From Candidatus Binatia bacterium (GTDB lineage: Bacteria > Desulfobacterota > Binatia > UBA12015), in NCBI GenBank assembly GCA_036563615.1, contig DATCMB010000006.1, positions 380,149 to 444,148 on the forward strand: 64,000 bases of DNA, in the 5' to 3' direction. The position numbers and the translations under genes are program-made. A model generated the notes under the pieces. The model saw only the letters and a program-made list of their open reading frames with translations. It searched no databases and was not told the DNA's origin. The first letter of the stretch is position 1. The number at the start of each line of letters is the position of its first letter. Shown one piece after another: positions 33,390 through 42,520 of the stretch.

Positions 33390-35174
33390 GTGAGGGGCTG
33401 GCTACGTCCGAGTCTGCGCGCGCGCATCCTGCTGCCGTACGCCGCGCTGCTGCTCGCCGTCCTGCTCGCGACGCTGTGGGTGCTCGGCGCCGCGGTGAGC
33501 GGCTGGGTCGAGGCGAGCCTGCGCCGGCAGTTCGACGCCACCGGCCACGTCTTCCGCGCGCTGCTCGGCGAGCGCGCGCGACGTCTCACCGGCGAGACCG
33601 AGCTGCTCGCGGCCGACTTCGCGCTCAAGCGCGCGATCGCGACCTACGACCCCGGCACGATCGCTTCGGTCGCCGTCAATCAACGCGAGCGGCTCGGCGT
33701 CGAGCTGCTGTGGATCACCGACGAGCGCGGGCGTCTCCTCGCGGCCGCGGGCGGCGAGGCGGTCGTCGGCAGCGAGGTGCGCGCGATCGAGCCGCTCGCG
33801 AGCGTCATGCGCAGCGGAGTGGCGCGTGTCGCGGTCAACGAGCTCGGCGGCGGGCTCAAGCTGCTCGTTGCGACCTCGGTGCTGGCGCCCGATCCGATTG
33901 GCTACCTGCTCGCCGGCGTGCCGATCGACGACGCGAGCGCGCGCCGGCTCGCGACCGCGACCGGCACGCAGATCAGCTTCGTCACCGCGCAGCGCGTGCT
34001 CGCGTCGTCGCTGCCCGCGGAGCGTCGCACGGCGGCGCTGCCGGCGATCCGCGAAGCGCTCGAGCGGTCCGACGCGCACGCGACGCTCGGTCGTGCGGAC
34101 GCTCCTGAGGCGCTCGGTCGAGCGGACGCGCTTGCGGAGCCGGCGTCGGCGGCTGCGTCGGACGAAGCGCGCGACACCTTCCTCGTCTCCGTCGACGGCA
34201 CGCGCCTGCTCTCGATCCTGCTGCCGATCGAGGCCGCGGTGCGCGAGCCGGTCTTCGTCCTCGTGCAGGCGTCCTACGACGGGGCGCTGGGTCCGCTGCG
34301 GCGGCTGCCCGCGCACGTGGCCCTGATCGGCGCCGCGGCGCTGCTCGCGGCGCTGGTCGTCGGTGGGCTCATCGCGGGCGGCATCGCGGCGCCACTGCGC
34401 TCGCTCGCGGGCGCGATGCGCGCGGTGCTCGCCGGCGACCTCTCGCAGCGCGTGACGCTGCGGCGTGACGACGAGGTCGGCTTCCTCGCGCGCGCGTTCA
34501 ACGAGATGGCCGAAGGACTCGAGGAGCGCGAGCGGGTCAAGGCGACGTTCGGACGCTTCGTGTCGCGCGACATCGCGGCGGCGGTGCTGAGCGACGCGCC
34601 GGCGCTCGCGGGCGAGCGTCGCGAGGTGACGATCCTCTTCCAGGACGTGCGCGGCTTCACCACGATCGCCGAGCGCACGCCGCCCGACGTGCTGATCCGC
34701 GTCGTCAACCGGCTGTTCACCGAGATGGTGGCCGCGGTGGAAGAGCAGGGCGGCGTCGTGCGGCAGTTCGTCGGCGACGGCGTGATGGCGCTCTTCGGCG
34801 CGCCGGTCGCGCACGCGGACGATCCGGACCGCGCGGTGCGCGCCGCGCTCGCCATGGTGGCGCGCCTGCCGGCGTTGAACGAGGCGATCGCCGCGGACGG
34901 CATTCCGCCGATCCGCATCGGGGTCGGGATCCACACCGGAGAGGTGGTCGCCGGGTGCCTCGGACCCGACGAGCGCAGCGAGTACGGCGTCGTCGGCGAC
35001 GCGGTGAACCTCGCGAGCCGCATCGAGGGTCTGACGCGCGAGCTCGGCGCGACGATCCTCGTCTCCGCCGACACCGCGCGCCGCCTGTCGCCGGGCTTCG
35101 TGCTCGGACGGCGAGAGGTGCTCGCCGTGCGCGGCAAGCAGGAGCCCGTCGAGGTGGTCGAGGTGCTCGGCTGA
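33390..35174 (+). CDS. Transmembrane HAMP-class III nucleotidyl cyclase
   Basis: 594 residues: transmembrane helix at about 15-35, a periplasmic sensor of about 275 residues, a second helix (VALIGAAALLAALVVGGLIAGG, near 310-330), HAMP, then a class III cyclase domain. Metal-binding Asp residues are in FQDVRGFTTI and FVGDGVMALFG; the transition-state Asn/Arg lie in GDAVNLASRIEG. cAMP is the usual product of this bacterial group, but the nucleotide cannot be proven. GTG start with AAAGGAAGG upstream. It follows the barrel and cupredoxin genes, suggesting that it senses a periplasmic signal connected with them. Confidence 0.93.
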   Translation: MRGWLRPSLRARILLPYAALLLAVLLATLWVLGAAVSGWVEASLRRQFDATGHVFRALLGERARRLTGETELLAADFALKRAIATYDPGTIASVAVNQRERLGVELLWITDERGRLLAAAGGEAVVGSEVRAIEPLASVMRSGVARVAVNELGGGLKLLVATSVLAPDPIGYLLAGVPIDDASARRLATATGTQISFVTAQRVLASSLPAERRTAALPAIREALERSDAHATLGRADAPEALGRADALAEPASAAASDEARDTFLVSVDGTRLLSILLPIEAAVREPVFVLVQASYDGALGPLRRLPAHVALIGAAALLAALVVGGLIAGGIAAPLRSLAGAMRAVLAGDLSQRVTLRRDDEVGFLARAFNEMAEGLEERERVKATFGRFVSRDIAAAVLSDAPALAGERREVTILFQDVRGFTTIAERTPPDVLIRVVNRLFTEMVAAVEEQGGVVRQFVGDGVMALFGAPVAHADDPDRAVRAALAMVARLPALNEAIAADGIPPIRIGVGIHTGEVVAGCLGPDERSEYGVVGDAVNLASRIEGLTRELGATILVSADTARRLSPGFVLGRREVLAVRGKQEPVEVVEVLG

Positions 35175-35197
35175 GCGCCGAGCCGGGCGCGATCTTT
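35175..35197 (+). terminator. Intrinsic terminator after the cyclase
   Basis: Five-base GC stem (35175-35179 with 35186-35190), 6-base loop, followed by GATCTTTTA and further T-rich sequence. Short stem but correct hairpin-plus-U layout just after the cyclase stop. Confidence 0.5.
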
Positions 35198-35306
35198 TAC
35201 CCTTATTTTACGATCCTCTTATGACTGCCCGCGGCGAGGCGCGCTAACCCCGCCCCCGTGCCGGCGGCCGTGTCGGCCGCTCGGCGACCACCAAGAGGGG
35301 GCAGCC

Positions 35307-37157
35307 ATGGACCATGCGTCTCGATCGTTCCGCGCGCGCGCCACGGTGACGCTCGCGGTGTCTCTCGTCGCGCTCACGCTCGCGTGCAAGCCGCCCGCCG
35401 AGGTGCGGATCACCTCGCCGGCGCACGGGACCTTCTTCCCGCCGACCACGAGCTCGATCGTCGTCGACGGCTCGATCCACGAGGTCGATCCCGCGAACGT
35501 GCAGGTCTCGGTGAACGGCGTCCCGGCGGCGGTCGACGTCGAGAGCAAGACGTTCCGCGCCACCGTCCCGACGGTCGCGGGCGAGGTCTTCCAGCCGCTC
35601 GTCGCGGAGATGACGAACCTGAGCTCCGGCAAGGTGTCGCGCAGCCGCGTCGTCGTCGTCACCGGCGACATGCGGCCGGACGCGTTCACCATCGCGAACG
35701 GCTTCGGGCTGCGGGTCGTGCAGTCGGGGCTCGACGACATCGCGCCGGTCGCGGCGGCGCTGATCGAGCAGCAGCTCGACCTCGCCGCCTTGCTGCCGTC
35801 GAGCTTCGAGGACGACGGCGCGACGATCACCATCGTGCAGAACCCGCCGCCGAGCTTCCGCGGTCTCGCGCTGGTGCTCGACGCCAACACCAACCGCCTC
35901 GACGTGACCGGGATCATCGACGACGTGTCGGTCGACCTGCGCATCGACAAGCCGGGGATCTTCGGCGGCGTGCACTGCGACATGCAGCTCGACATCGGCG
36001 AGGTGCGCGTGACGACGCACCAGCAGCTCTCGCCGACGTCGGACGGCTCGTCGATCGCCGTGCGTCAGGTGAAGGTGAACGGCAAGGAGGTCACGGTGGC
36101 GTTCAGCGGGCTCGCGTCACAGGTCGACTGCTCGGGCTCCGGCCTCTTCGAGAAGAAGAAGGAGAAGCGCGTGCGCGACAAGGTGCAGGAGAGCCTGACG
36201 ACCGCGCTCGAGCGCTTCCTCGTCGACCCCGACGGCTTCGGTCCGGAAGACGCGCCGATCGCGGCGGCGATCGAGGAGCAGCTCGCGGCGCTCGACATCG
36301 GCAGCGTCGAGGTGCCCGGGCTGCGGTCGGAGATCGAGGCCCGCTTCGCGACGGTCGACGAGCTCGCGGTCGGGCTGCAGGCGTTCCTGCACGTCGACGT
36401 CAACCCAAGAGTGATCGTGCGGCCCGGGCTGCCCGGCGGCGTGCTCAGCCTTCCCGCACGTCCCGACCCCGACCTGCCGGGCTCGCTGCTCGTCCCGTCG
36501 GGCACGCCGACGCTGCACGACATCGTCCTGCACGACGCGGCGTTCGCGGTGTCGCTGTCGGCGATCAACCGGCTGCTGATGAGCGAGACCGAGGCGCGCC
36601 GCTTCGCGCTGACGCTCGACGAGGTGAAGGGCGAGCCGCTGACGGCGGCGACCTTCGCCGCCATCCCCGAGTTCGCCGCGCTGCCGCCGGACACGCCGAT
36701 CCGCGTCAAGACCAAGGCGACGCTGGCGCCGGTCGTCACGGCCGATCCGGGACCGCACGGCGAGATCCTCGATCTGCAGATCGCGCACCTGCTGGTGACG
36801 CTCGCGAAGCTCGTCGACGCGAACGGCGCCGTGCGCGAGGAGGAGCTGCTGCGCGTCGCGATCGACGCGCGCGTCGGCGTCGACCTGCTGGCGCGAAACG
36901 GTCAGGTCGAGGCCTTGCTCGGCCCGATCGACGCGCAGAGTCTCCGCCTCTTCGTCGTCGACAACCCGATCGGCACGAGCGCGGACCTGATCGAGGCGGT
37001 CGGTCCGATCGTGCTCGCGACGCAGATCCCGGACCTGATCGGGACCACGTTGAGCTTCCCGCTGCCGAGCTTCCTCGACCTCGATCTCAAGGCGGCCGCG
37101 GTGCGCCGTCAGCCCGGGCACCTGGTGCTCTTCACCCAGCTCGTTCCCGCCACCTGA
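35307..37157 (+). CDS. Lipoprotein with Ig-like and putative BPI/LBP-like (TULIP) domains
   Basis: 616 residues with lipobox VALTLAC (Cys27). Residues about 30-115 look like an Ig/invasin-type beta domain. The remainder lacks any enzyme motif but follows the order of the two-domain BPI/LBP fold: an N-terminal sheet half with VDCSGSGLF and a long amphipathic helix RVRDKVQESLTTALERFL, then VLHDAAFAVSLSAINRLL, PEFAALPPDTPIRVK, LDLQIAHLLVTL, and a closing FPLPSFLDLDLKAA...GHLVLFTQL. These resemble by eye the corresponding segments of vertebrate BPI. A lipid- or LPS-binding envelope role is inferred. Own transcription unit, followed by a strong hairpin. Confidence 0.6.
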   Translation: MDHASRSFRARATVTLAVSLVALTLACKPPAEVRITSPAHGTFFPPTTSSIVVDGSIHEVDPANVQVSVNGVPAAVDVESKTFRATVPTVAGEVFQPLVAEMTNLSSGKVSRSRVVVVTGDMRPDAFTIANGFGLRVVQSGLDDIAPVAAALIEQQLDLAALLPSSFEDDGATITIVQNPPPSFRGLALVLDANTNRLDVTGIIDDVSVDLRIDKPGIFGGVHCDMQLDIGEVRVTTHQQLSPTSDGSSIAVRQVKVNGKEVTVAFSGLASQVDCSGSGLFEKKKEKRVRDKVQESLTTALERFLVDPDGFGPEDAPIAAAIEEQLAALDIGSVEVPGLRSEIEARFATVDELAVGLQAFLHVDVNPRVIVRPGLPGGVLSLPARPDPDLPGSLLVPSGTPTLHDIVLHDAAFAVSLSAINRLLMSETEARRFALTLDEVKGEPLTAATFAAIPEFAALPPDTPIRVKTKATLAPVVTADPGPHGEILDLQIAHLLVTLAKLVDANGAVREEELLRVAIDARVGVDLLARNGQVEALLGPIDAQSLRLFVVDNPIGTSADLIEAVGPIVLATQIPDLIGTTLSFPLPSFLDLDLKAAAVRRQPGHLVLFTQLVPAT

Positions 37158-37187
37158 TCCCCGCCTGACTGAGTCCCGCCCCGTGAA

Positions 37188-37242
37188 CGCGCGGCGCCGG
37201 ACGGAGGTTTCCGTCCGGCGCCGCGCGCGCGTTTCGCGCGCG
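37188..37242. terminator. Bidirectional 18-bp hairpin between convergent genes
   Basis: A perfect 18-base inverted repeat (37188-37205 with 37210-37227) and GGTT loop, the longest perfect stem noticed in the window. A second 8-bp stem (37224-37231 with 37235-37242) overlaps its right arm, so only one can form at a time. It lies between the convergent lipoprotein and FecR genes. Confidence 0.65.
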
Positions 37243-37313
37243 TGGTGTGTGCGCGGAGTCCGGCTCCGCGCGCCCGTGTGCGCGCAGCCGGGTCCGTGTG
37301 CGCGCGGCCTGGC

Positions 37314-40300
37314 TCAGGTGCCGCTGCGCGACTGGCGGCGCGGGCTCTGCCGCGCGCGCGACGCGGCGCGCGGATCGTCGTCGTTGTCCGGCGCGCGGCG
37401 CGTCTGCTCGCGCTGGTTGCGCTGCGCTTGCGCACGCTGGGCCTGCTCGCGCTGTGCGCGCTGGGCCTGGGTGCGCTGCTGCTGGGCACGCTGGGCTTGC
37501 TCGCGTCGTGCGCGCTCGGCCTGGGCACGCTGCTGCTGGGCGCGCTGCGCCTGCTCGCGTTGCGCGCGCTGCGCCTGGGCGCGTTGCGCCTGCTCACGCT
37601 GGGTGCGCTCGGCCTGCGCGCGTTGCGCTTGCTCGCGTTGTGCGCGCTCACGCTGTGTCCGCTCGGCTTGCGCACGCTGTGCCTGAGCTCGCTGCGCCTG
37701 CTCGCGCTGTGCGCGCTCGCGTTGCGCACGCTCGGCCTGTGTGCGCTGCGCCTGCTCGCGTTGACGCCGCTCGACCTGCGCGCGCTCCGCTTGCTGTCGC
37801 TGCTGGCTCTCGACCCGGGTGCGCTCGCGCTGCTGCTGCTCGCGCTGCTGGCGCGCCGCGGCGTCGCGCTGACGGCGCTCCGCCTGCTGACGCTGCTGGC
37901 GCTCGACCTGCTCGCGCTGCTGGCGCTCGACGGCCTCCTGCTCGCGACGCTGCGTCTGCGCGCGCTCGGTCTGCTGACGCTGCGCCTGCTCGCGCTGCGC
38001 GCGCTCGGTCTGCTGACGTTGCGCCTGCTCGCGCTGCGCGCGCTCGACGCGCGTCCTCTCGGCCTGCTGGTTGCGCGTGCGCGCCGCTTGCTCGGCGCGC
38101 GTCCGCTCGGCTTGCTCGCGCTGACGGCGCTCGCTCTGCGCGCGGTCGCGCTCGACCGCGGCGCGCTGCTCGCGCGCGGCGCTCTCGCTCCGCGTGCGCG
38201 CCGCCTCGCGGTCGGCTCGGCCACGCTCGGCGCTCGACGTGCGGGCATCCGAGGCCGTGCGCGCGTTGGGCGACGTGCGCGCCGCCTCGCGGGTGTCGGC
38301 GTCCGGGCGGCTCGCCCGGGCGCTCGGCGCGCCGCGCTCCGGCGTATCGAGCGCCTGGCGCCGCTGCGTCGAATCGGGCTGTCGCCGCTCGGCGGTGACG
38401 CTGCCCGGACGATCGCTCTGCCCATCGCGAGTGCCGCGCTCGCGCGTCGTCGAGCGCGCACGCGCGCGCTCGGTCGGCGCGCCTTGCGCGCCGCCCCGTG
38501 CGGCTTGCGCGCCGTCGCGGCTCACGTCGCGGTCCGCACCCGTCTCGCGTCGCGGCACCGTCGCGGTGCGCGACTCGCGCTCGGACATCCCGCGCTGCGC
38601 GCTCGCACGGCGCTCGATCGGACCGCGCGCCTGCTTCGGCGCCTCCGCCGTGATCGCCGGCCGGACGACGCGCTGGCCGCGCGCCGCCACGGTCTGCACC
38701 TGCGACCGCTTGCCGTCCTCGGCGCGAGCCAGACGCCGCAGCTCGCGCGGCTCGACCGGCTGACCCTTCGCCTGCTCGATCAGCGGACGCTTGCTCTCGA
38801 ACGCGGGACGCGACGCCGGCACCGCACGCGTCGTGACGGCCGCGCGCTGCAGTGCTTCGCGCGGCGGCTCGACGCGCCGACCCTCGCGCAGCTTCGCCGG
38901 CCGCGTCGCGAACAGGCTCTCGCGCTGCGGGACGATCTCCGGCGCGCCGCGCAGCGGACGGGCGATCTCGCGGATGCGGTCGTGCGGCAGGTCGAGGCGG
39001 CGTAGATCGCCGCGCACGAACGCGTCGCGCTCGACCGCGGTGAAGCCGCGCGGCCGCTCGAGGTTCGCGTAGCGGATGTTCGTCACGTCGATGTTGGTGA
39101 TGTTGGTCTCCTTGATGATGGTGTTGTTGACGACGCGCGGGCCGCCCCAGCCGCCCCACCACGGACGGCCCGGCACGACGCCGCCGACGCCACGCCACCA
39201 CGGCAGGATCGGCTCGCCCCAGCCGAGCGGCACCCAGCCGACCGACGGTCCGGAGCCGATGCCGATCGACACCGAGAGGCTCGGCGTGTTGACGCTCACG
39301 CCGAGGAAGCCGACCGTCGCCGGCGCGTACACCGGTCGCGCGACGACCGGACCCGGCGCCCACGCCCAGTAGTCCTGCACGTAGACCCAGCGGCCGTAGT
39401 GCGACGGCGCCCAGCCCCACGGCTCGTAGTCGACCCAGGTCCAGCCCCACGGGTCCTGCCAGACCCAGCGGCCGTTGCTGAACGGCGCCCAGCCGGACGC
39501 GACCTGACGCGGACGCCAGATCGGTCCGTACTCCTCGTGGCGCTGCCAGTCGCCGTAGTGGTCGAGGTCGGCGACGCCGTAGACGTCGTCGTCGACGTAC
39601 TGGTAGCTCACCGCGTTGCGCACGCGCGCCGCGCGCTCGCTCTCCCACTGGTCCCAGCGATCCGGCTCGACGTAGCTCGCGTCGAAGACCTCGACCGGCT
39701 CGTACTCGTCGTCGCCCTCGCCGTAGGCGACGAAGCGCGCGCCGCGGTTCTCGCCCAGACGGTAGCGATCCTCGCCGAGGTACGCGTCGACCTCGCCGTC
39801 GCGCACGAGCACCGTGGTGACGCCGTCGGCCTCGACGTCGACGCGGTAGACGCCGCGCGTGCGCGCGACCACCGCGGTCGCCGGCGTCGAGAGCTCGACG
39901 TGGTGCCCGACCGGGACGTCGCGCACGCGGAAGGTCGCGGTGCCGAGACCGACGCGGACGTGCACCGCCCGGTCGGAGAGCTCGAGCAGGTCGAGCTCGG
40001 TCTCTTCGTCGACGCGCGCGTGGATGCCACCCGGCAGCTCGAGCTCGGCCTTCGCGCCCGGTCCGCTGTAGAAGCGGTCGCCGGTCACGAGCGGCGCATT
40101 GATCTCGACGGGCGCCCACTCCTCGGCGTCGGCGTTGAGGTAGGAGACGTCGCCCTCGGTCCAGGCGACGCGCGCGACGCGCGGCTCCCAATCGTCCTCG
40201 GCCGCGGTCGCAGCGCCCATCGACAAGAATAAACTCAAGACGAGCGTCAGCGCCGCGCTCGCGGTGCGCCCGAGGCGCTCGAGCCAGGCGGCGCCGCGTG

Positions 40301-40337
40301 ACGCCGAATCTCGTCTGCCGTCTTCGTGAAGATGCAC
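37314..40337 (-). CDS. FecR/DUF6600 exported protein with Arg/Gln-rich repeat tail
   Basis: 1007 residues, GTG start at 40335-40337 with GGGAAGG upstream. Signal peptide, then a FecR-type beta domain (residues about 50-215, with GDVSYLNAD, LVTGDRFYSG, VDEETELDLLE, VRDGEVDAYLG), then the Trp-rich DUF6600 segment (YGPIWRPRQVASGWAPF, WVDYEPWGWAPSHYGRW). A Gly/Trp/Pro stretch leads into about 550 residues dominated by Arg, Gln, Ala and Glu, ending in tandem REQAQRAQ-like repeats over the last 280 residues. The tail is strongly basic and probably helical or disordered. FecR/DUF6600 proteins are common in delta-like lineages, of unknown role. Confidence 0.85.
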   Translation of the reverse strand: MHLHEDGRRDSASRGAAWLERLGRTASAALTLVLSLFLSMGAATAAEDDWEPRVARVAWTEGDVSYLNADAEEWAPVEINAPLVTGDRFYSGPGAKAELELPGGIHARVDEETELDLLELSDRAVHVRVGLGTATFRVRDVPVGHHVELSTPATAVVARTRGVYRVDVEADGVTTVLVRDGEVDAYLGEDRYRLGENRGARFVAYGEGDDEYEPVEVFDASYVEPDRWDQWESERAARVRNAVSYQYVDDDVYGVADLDHYGDWQRHEEYGPIWRPRQVASGWAPFSNGRWVWQDPWGWTWVDYEPWGWAPSHYGRWVYVQDYWAWAPGPVVARPVYAPATVGFLGVSVNTPSLSVSIGIGSGPSVGWVPLGWGEPILPWWRGVGGVVPGRPWWGGWGGPRVVNNTIIKETNITNIDVTNIRYANLERPRGFTAVERDAFVRGDLRRLDLPHDRIREIARPLRGAPEIVPQRESLFATRPAKLREGRRVEPPREALQRAAVTTRAVPASRPAFESKRPLIEQAKGQPVEPRELRRLARAEDGKRSQVQTVAARGQRVVRPAITAEAPKQARGPIERRASAQRGMSERESRTATVPRRETGADRDVSRDGAQAARGGAQGAPTERARARSTTRERGTRDGQSDRPGSVTAERRQPDSTQRRQALDTPERGAPSARASRPDADTREAARTSPNARTASDARTSSAERGRADREAARTRSESAAREQRAAVERDRAQSERRQREQAERTRAEQAARTRNQQAERTRVERAQREQAQRQQTERAQREQAQRQQTERAQTQRREQEAVERQQREQVERQQRQQAERRQRDAAARQQREQQQRERTRVESQQRQQAERAQVERRQREQAQRTQAERAQRERAQREQAQRAQAQRAQAERTQRERAQREQAQRAQAERTQREQAQRAQAQRAQREQAQRAQQQRAQAERARREQAQRAQQQRTQAQRAQREQAQRAQAQRNQREQTRRAPDNDDDPRAASRARQSPRRQSRSGT
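37400..38110 (-). repeat. Degenerate in-gene repeats encoding RxQ/AQR tail
   Basis: Short tandem repeats based on CGCGCNCAGCGCGCGCAG-like units, variable in phase, encode the Arg/Gln/Ala-rich C-terminus of the FecR/DUF6600 protein. They also create long open but meaningless Leu/Ala-rich frames on the opposite strand. No fixed repeat length; roughly 18-30 bases. Confidence 0.7.
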
Positions 40338-40666
40338 TTCGACCTTCCCTTTCGTCGTCGGGGGCGAGGATCGAAGCGCGCGCTTGCTGCGGGAATCGCG
40401 AGAAGCGTGCCAGGCGCGGGTTCAGGGACGCGCTCCGGACGACGGTCCGCGGAGCGCGCGATGCCGGTGTTTCCTCAGCCCATGCAGCTCCAACACGCGG
40501 GGCACGAGAAGGTCGCGCGGTCGTGCGCGTGTAGAATCCACAAAAGCGCGCCGGCCGTGCGATTTGCGCTTTTCCTGCGCGCTTCGGGTCACGCGCACGA
40601 CGGCCCGTCGCATTGCGCCTTGAACCGGGCAAAGAGGCGCTCGTATACAAGCTCACGACGGAACGG
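40338..40666. other. 329-base divergent intergenic region
   Basis: Lies between the divergent FecR/DUF6600 and CehA/McbA-type genes. It holds the ribosome-binding site of the former and a good promoter for the latter; several short frames in it have no recognisable product. I see no long palindrome or RNA gene. Confidence 0.5.
40620..40649 (+). promoter_or_regulatory. Promoter of the CehA/McbA-type gene
   Basis: TTGAAC at 40620-40625, an 18-base spacer and TATACA at 40644-40649. The predicted transcript start (near 40656) precedes the ATG at 40667, which argues against the upstream TTG at 40613 as start. Confidence 0.55.
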
Positions 40667-42520
40667 ATGCACCAACGGAGGGCGTGCCGCGTGTGGATTG
40701 CTGACAGATCTCTTCCGGGCCGCGGACGCGGCTCCCGCGCCGTGCGGGTTTCGTTCTCGGCCCTGGCCCTCGCCGTCGCGCTGGTCGCGAGCCTCGGCGT
40801 GCCGCGCGCCGTCGCGCACGTCGCGCACGACGGCGTCGACGAGCGCACCGCGCTGGTGAACGGCGTCTGCGAGGGCGGCGACCCGATCACGCCGACGCAG
40901 GTGATCGAGGGCTCGTTCCCGCACGAGCTGCAGGGCTCCTACGTGATGGTGCCGTTCGTGGTGCCGCCGGGGACGACCCAGCTGCGCGTCAAGTATTGCT
41001 GGGACCGCCCGGAGGGCGACGTCTCGGTCGGACACACGATCGACCTCGGCCTCTGGGAGCCGCGTCCGCCGGGCGGCACGTGGGGCGTCGAGCAGTTCCG
41101 CGGCTGGGGCGGCTCGAGCCATCCGGACGTGACGCTGACGCCGCAGGGCTTCTCCACCGAGGAGGAGTACCTCGAGGATCCGAAGGGGCACGTCCCGGGC
41201 CGCACGACGCGCGGCTTCCTGCCGGGTCCGATCCCGCCCGGCGAGTGGGCGGCCGAGCTCGGCGTCGCGGCCGTCGTGTCCGCCGAGGAGGGCGACGCGG
41301 ACGGCCGGGTGCGCTGGCGTCTCGAGATCGAGCTGTCGAGCAACCCGGAGTTCGCGGCCGAGCCGTACCGCCCCGCGCTCTACGACCGCGCGCCGGCGCG
41401 TCGCGGTCCCGACTGGTTCGCGGGCGACATGCACGTCCACGCCGAGCACTCGGCGCTCGGCGACGCGACCATGCGCGAGGTGTTCGACTACGCCTTCCGT
41501 CCGCTCGCCGAGGGCGGCGCCGGGCTCGACTTCATCACGCTGTCCGACTACGTGACGCCGTCCGCGTGGGGCGAGATCGGCCGCTACCAGGACGACTACC
41601 CGGGGAAGCTCGTCATCCGCAGCTCGGAGATCATCACCTACACCGGACACACCAACAACCACGCGAGCCTGACCTACGTCGACCATCGCACGGGTCCGGT
41701 CTACGAGTGGCTCGGTGACGACGAGGTCGAGCTGCTGCGGCCCGCGCGTCCGGCGCGCGATCTGTTCCGCGTCGTGCGCCAGCACCGCGGCTGGACGCAG
41801 ATCAACCATCCGACGATCTTCCCGTCGTCCGACCCGACGCTGCGCCGCTTCTGCCGCGGCTGCCCGTGGGACTTCACGGTCGCGCAGACCGACTTCTCGC
41901 TGGTCGACGCGATCGAGATCCAGACCGGTCCGGCCGCGTTCGGCGACGCGCCGAACCCATTCACGCTGACCGCGATCGAGTTCTGGGAGGCGGCGCTCGA
42001 CCGCGGCCACAAGATCGCCGCGGTGGGCTCGAGCGACTCGCACCACGCCGGGCGCACGCGCGACGTGACGCAGACGCCGATCGGCCGTCCGACGACGGTG
42101 GTCTACGCGCGTCACCTCTCGGAGCAGGGCATCCGCGACGGCGTGCGGGCAGGCCACACCTACGTCAAGCTGCTCGGTAACGATGGTCCCGACCTGCGCT
42201 TCGAGGCGCGCGCGACCGGCGGCAACCGCGCGATCATGGGCGACACGCTCTACGCGCGCTCGGCGGAGCTCACGGCGCGCGTCTTCAATCTCCCCGAGGA
42301 CGCGCCGCCGCACACGCTGTACCTCGTGCGCAACGGCAAGGTCGTCGAGTCGTTCCCGGTGGACGCTCCCGACGTAACGTTCACCGTGCGCGCCACCGGA
42401 CCCGCGCGCTATCGCCTGCAGCTCCAGCGCGGCGAGGTGATCGTCGCGGTGACGAGCCCGATCTGGCTCGAGTCGCCGGGCGCGACCGAGCCGACGCGGC
42501 TGCCCAAGCTCGGTCGGTAG
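40667..42520 (+). CDS. CehA/McbA-type PHP-domain metallohydrolase, exported
   Basis: 617 residues. A basic leader and hydrophobic core (VSFSALALAVALVASLG) suggest export. Residues about 65-230 form a beta domain; the PHP domain starts WFAGDMHVHAEHSALGD, and its other metal ligands are in LDFITLSDYV, IIRSSEI/TYTGHTNNHASL, QINHPTIF and VGSSDSHHAG. CehA (carbaryl hydrolase) and McbA are founding members, but most homologues have unknown substrates, so pesticide hydrolysis should not be assumed. GTG at about 40742 could give a shorter leader. Confidence 0.82.
   Translation: MHQRRACRVWIADRSLPGRGRGSRAVRVSFSALALAVALVASLGVPRAVAHVAHDGVDERTALVNGVCEGGDPITPTQVIEGSFPHELQGSYVMVPFVVPPGTTQLRVKYCWDRPEGDVSVGHTIDLGLWEPRPPGGTWGVEQFRGWGGSSHPDVTLTPQGFSTEEEYLEDPKGHVPGRTTRGFLPGPIPPGEWAAELGVAAVVSAEEGDADGRVRWRLEIELSSNPEFAAEPYRPALYDRAPARRGPDWFAGDMHVHAEHSALGDATMREVFDYAFRPLAEGGAGLDFITLSDYVTPSAWGEIGRYQDDYPGKLVIRSSEIITYTGHTNNHASLTYVDHRTGPVYEWLGDDEVELLRPARPARDLFRVVRQHRGWTQINHPTIFPSSDPTLRRFCRGCPWDFTVAQTDFSLVDAIEIQTGPAAFGDAPNPFTLTAIEFWEAALDRGHKIAAVGSSDSHHAGRTRDVTQTPIGRPTTVVYARHLSEQGIRDGVRAGHTYVKLLGNDGPDLRFEARATGGNRAIMGDTLYARSAELTARVFNLPEDAPPHTLYLVRNGKVVESFPVDAPDVTFTVRATGPARYRLQLQRGEVIVAVTSPIWLESPGATEPTRLPKLGR

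Noticed and set aside
37400-38110. CRISPR-like tandem repeats
   Set aside because: The repeats are short, degenerate, contiguous and coding (Arg/Gln tail); no unique spacers of constant length are present.
37242-39005. Long plus-strand open frame rich in Leu and Ala across the FecR/DUF6600 gene
   Set aside because: It is antisense to the Arg/Gln repeats of a convincing minus-strand gene with signal peptide, FecR domain and DUF6600; the Leu/Ala richness is a codon-complement artefact.
40613-40666. TTG start for the CehA/McbA-type gene
   Set aside because: A -35/-10 promoter pair at 40620-40649 overlaps this start, and the ATG at 40667 follows it.
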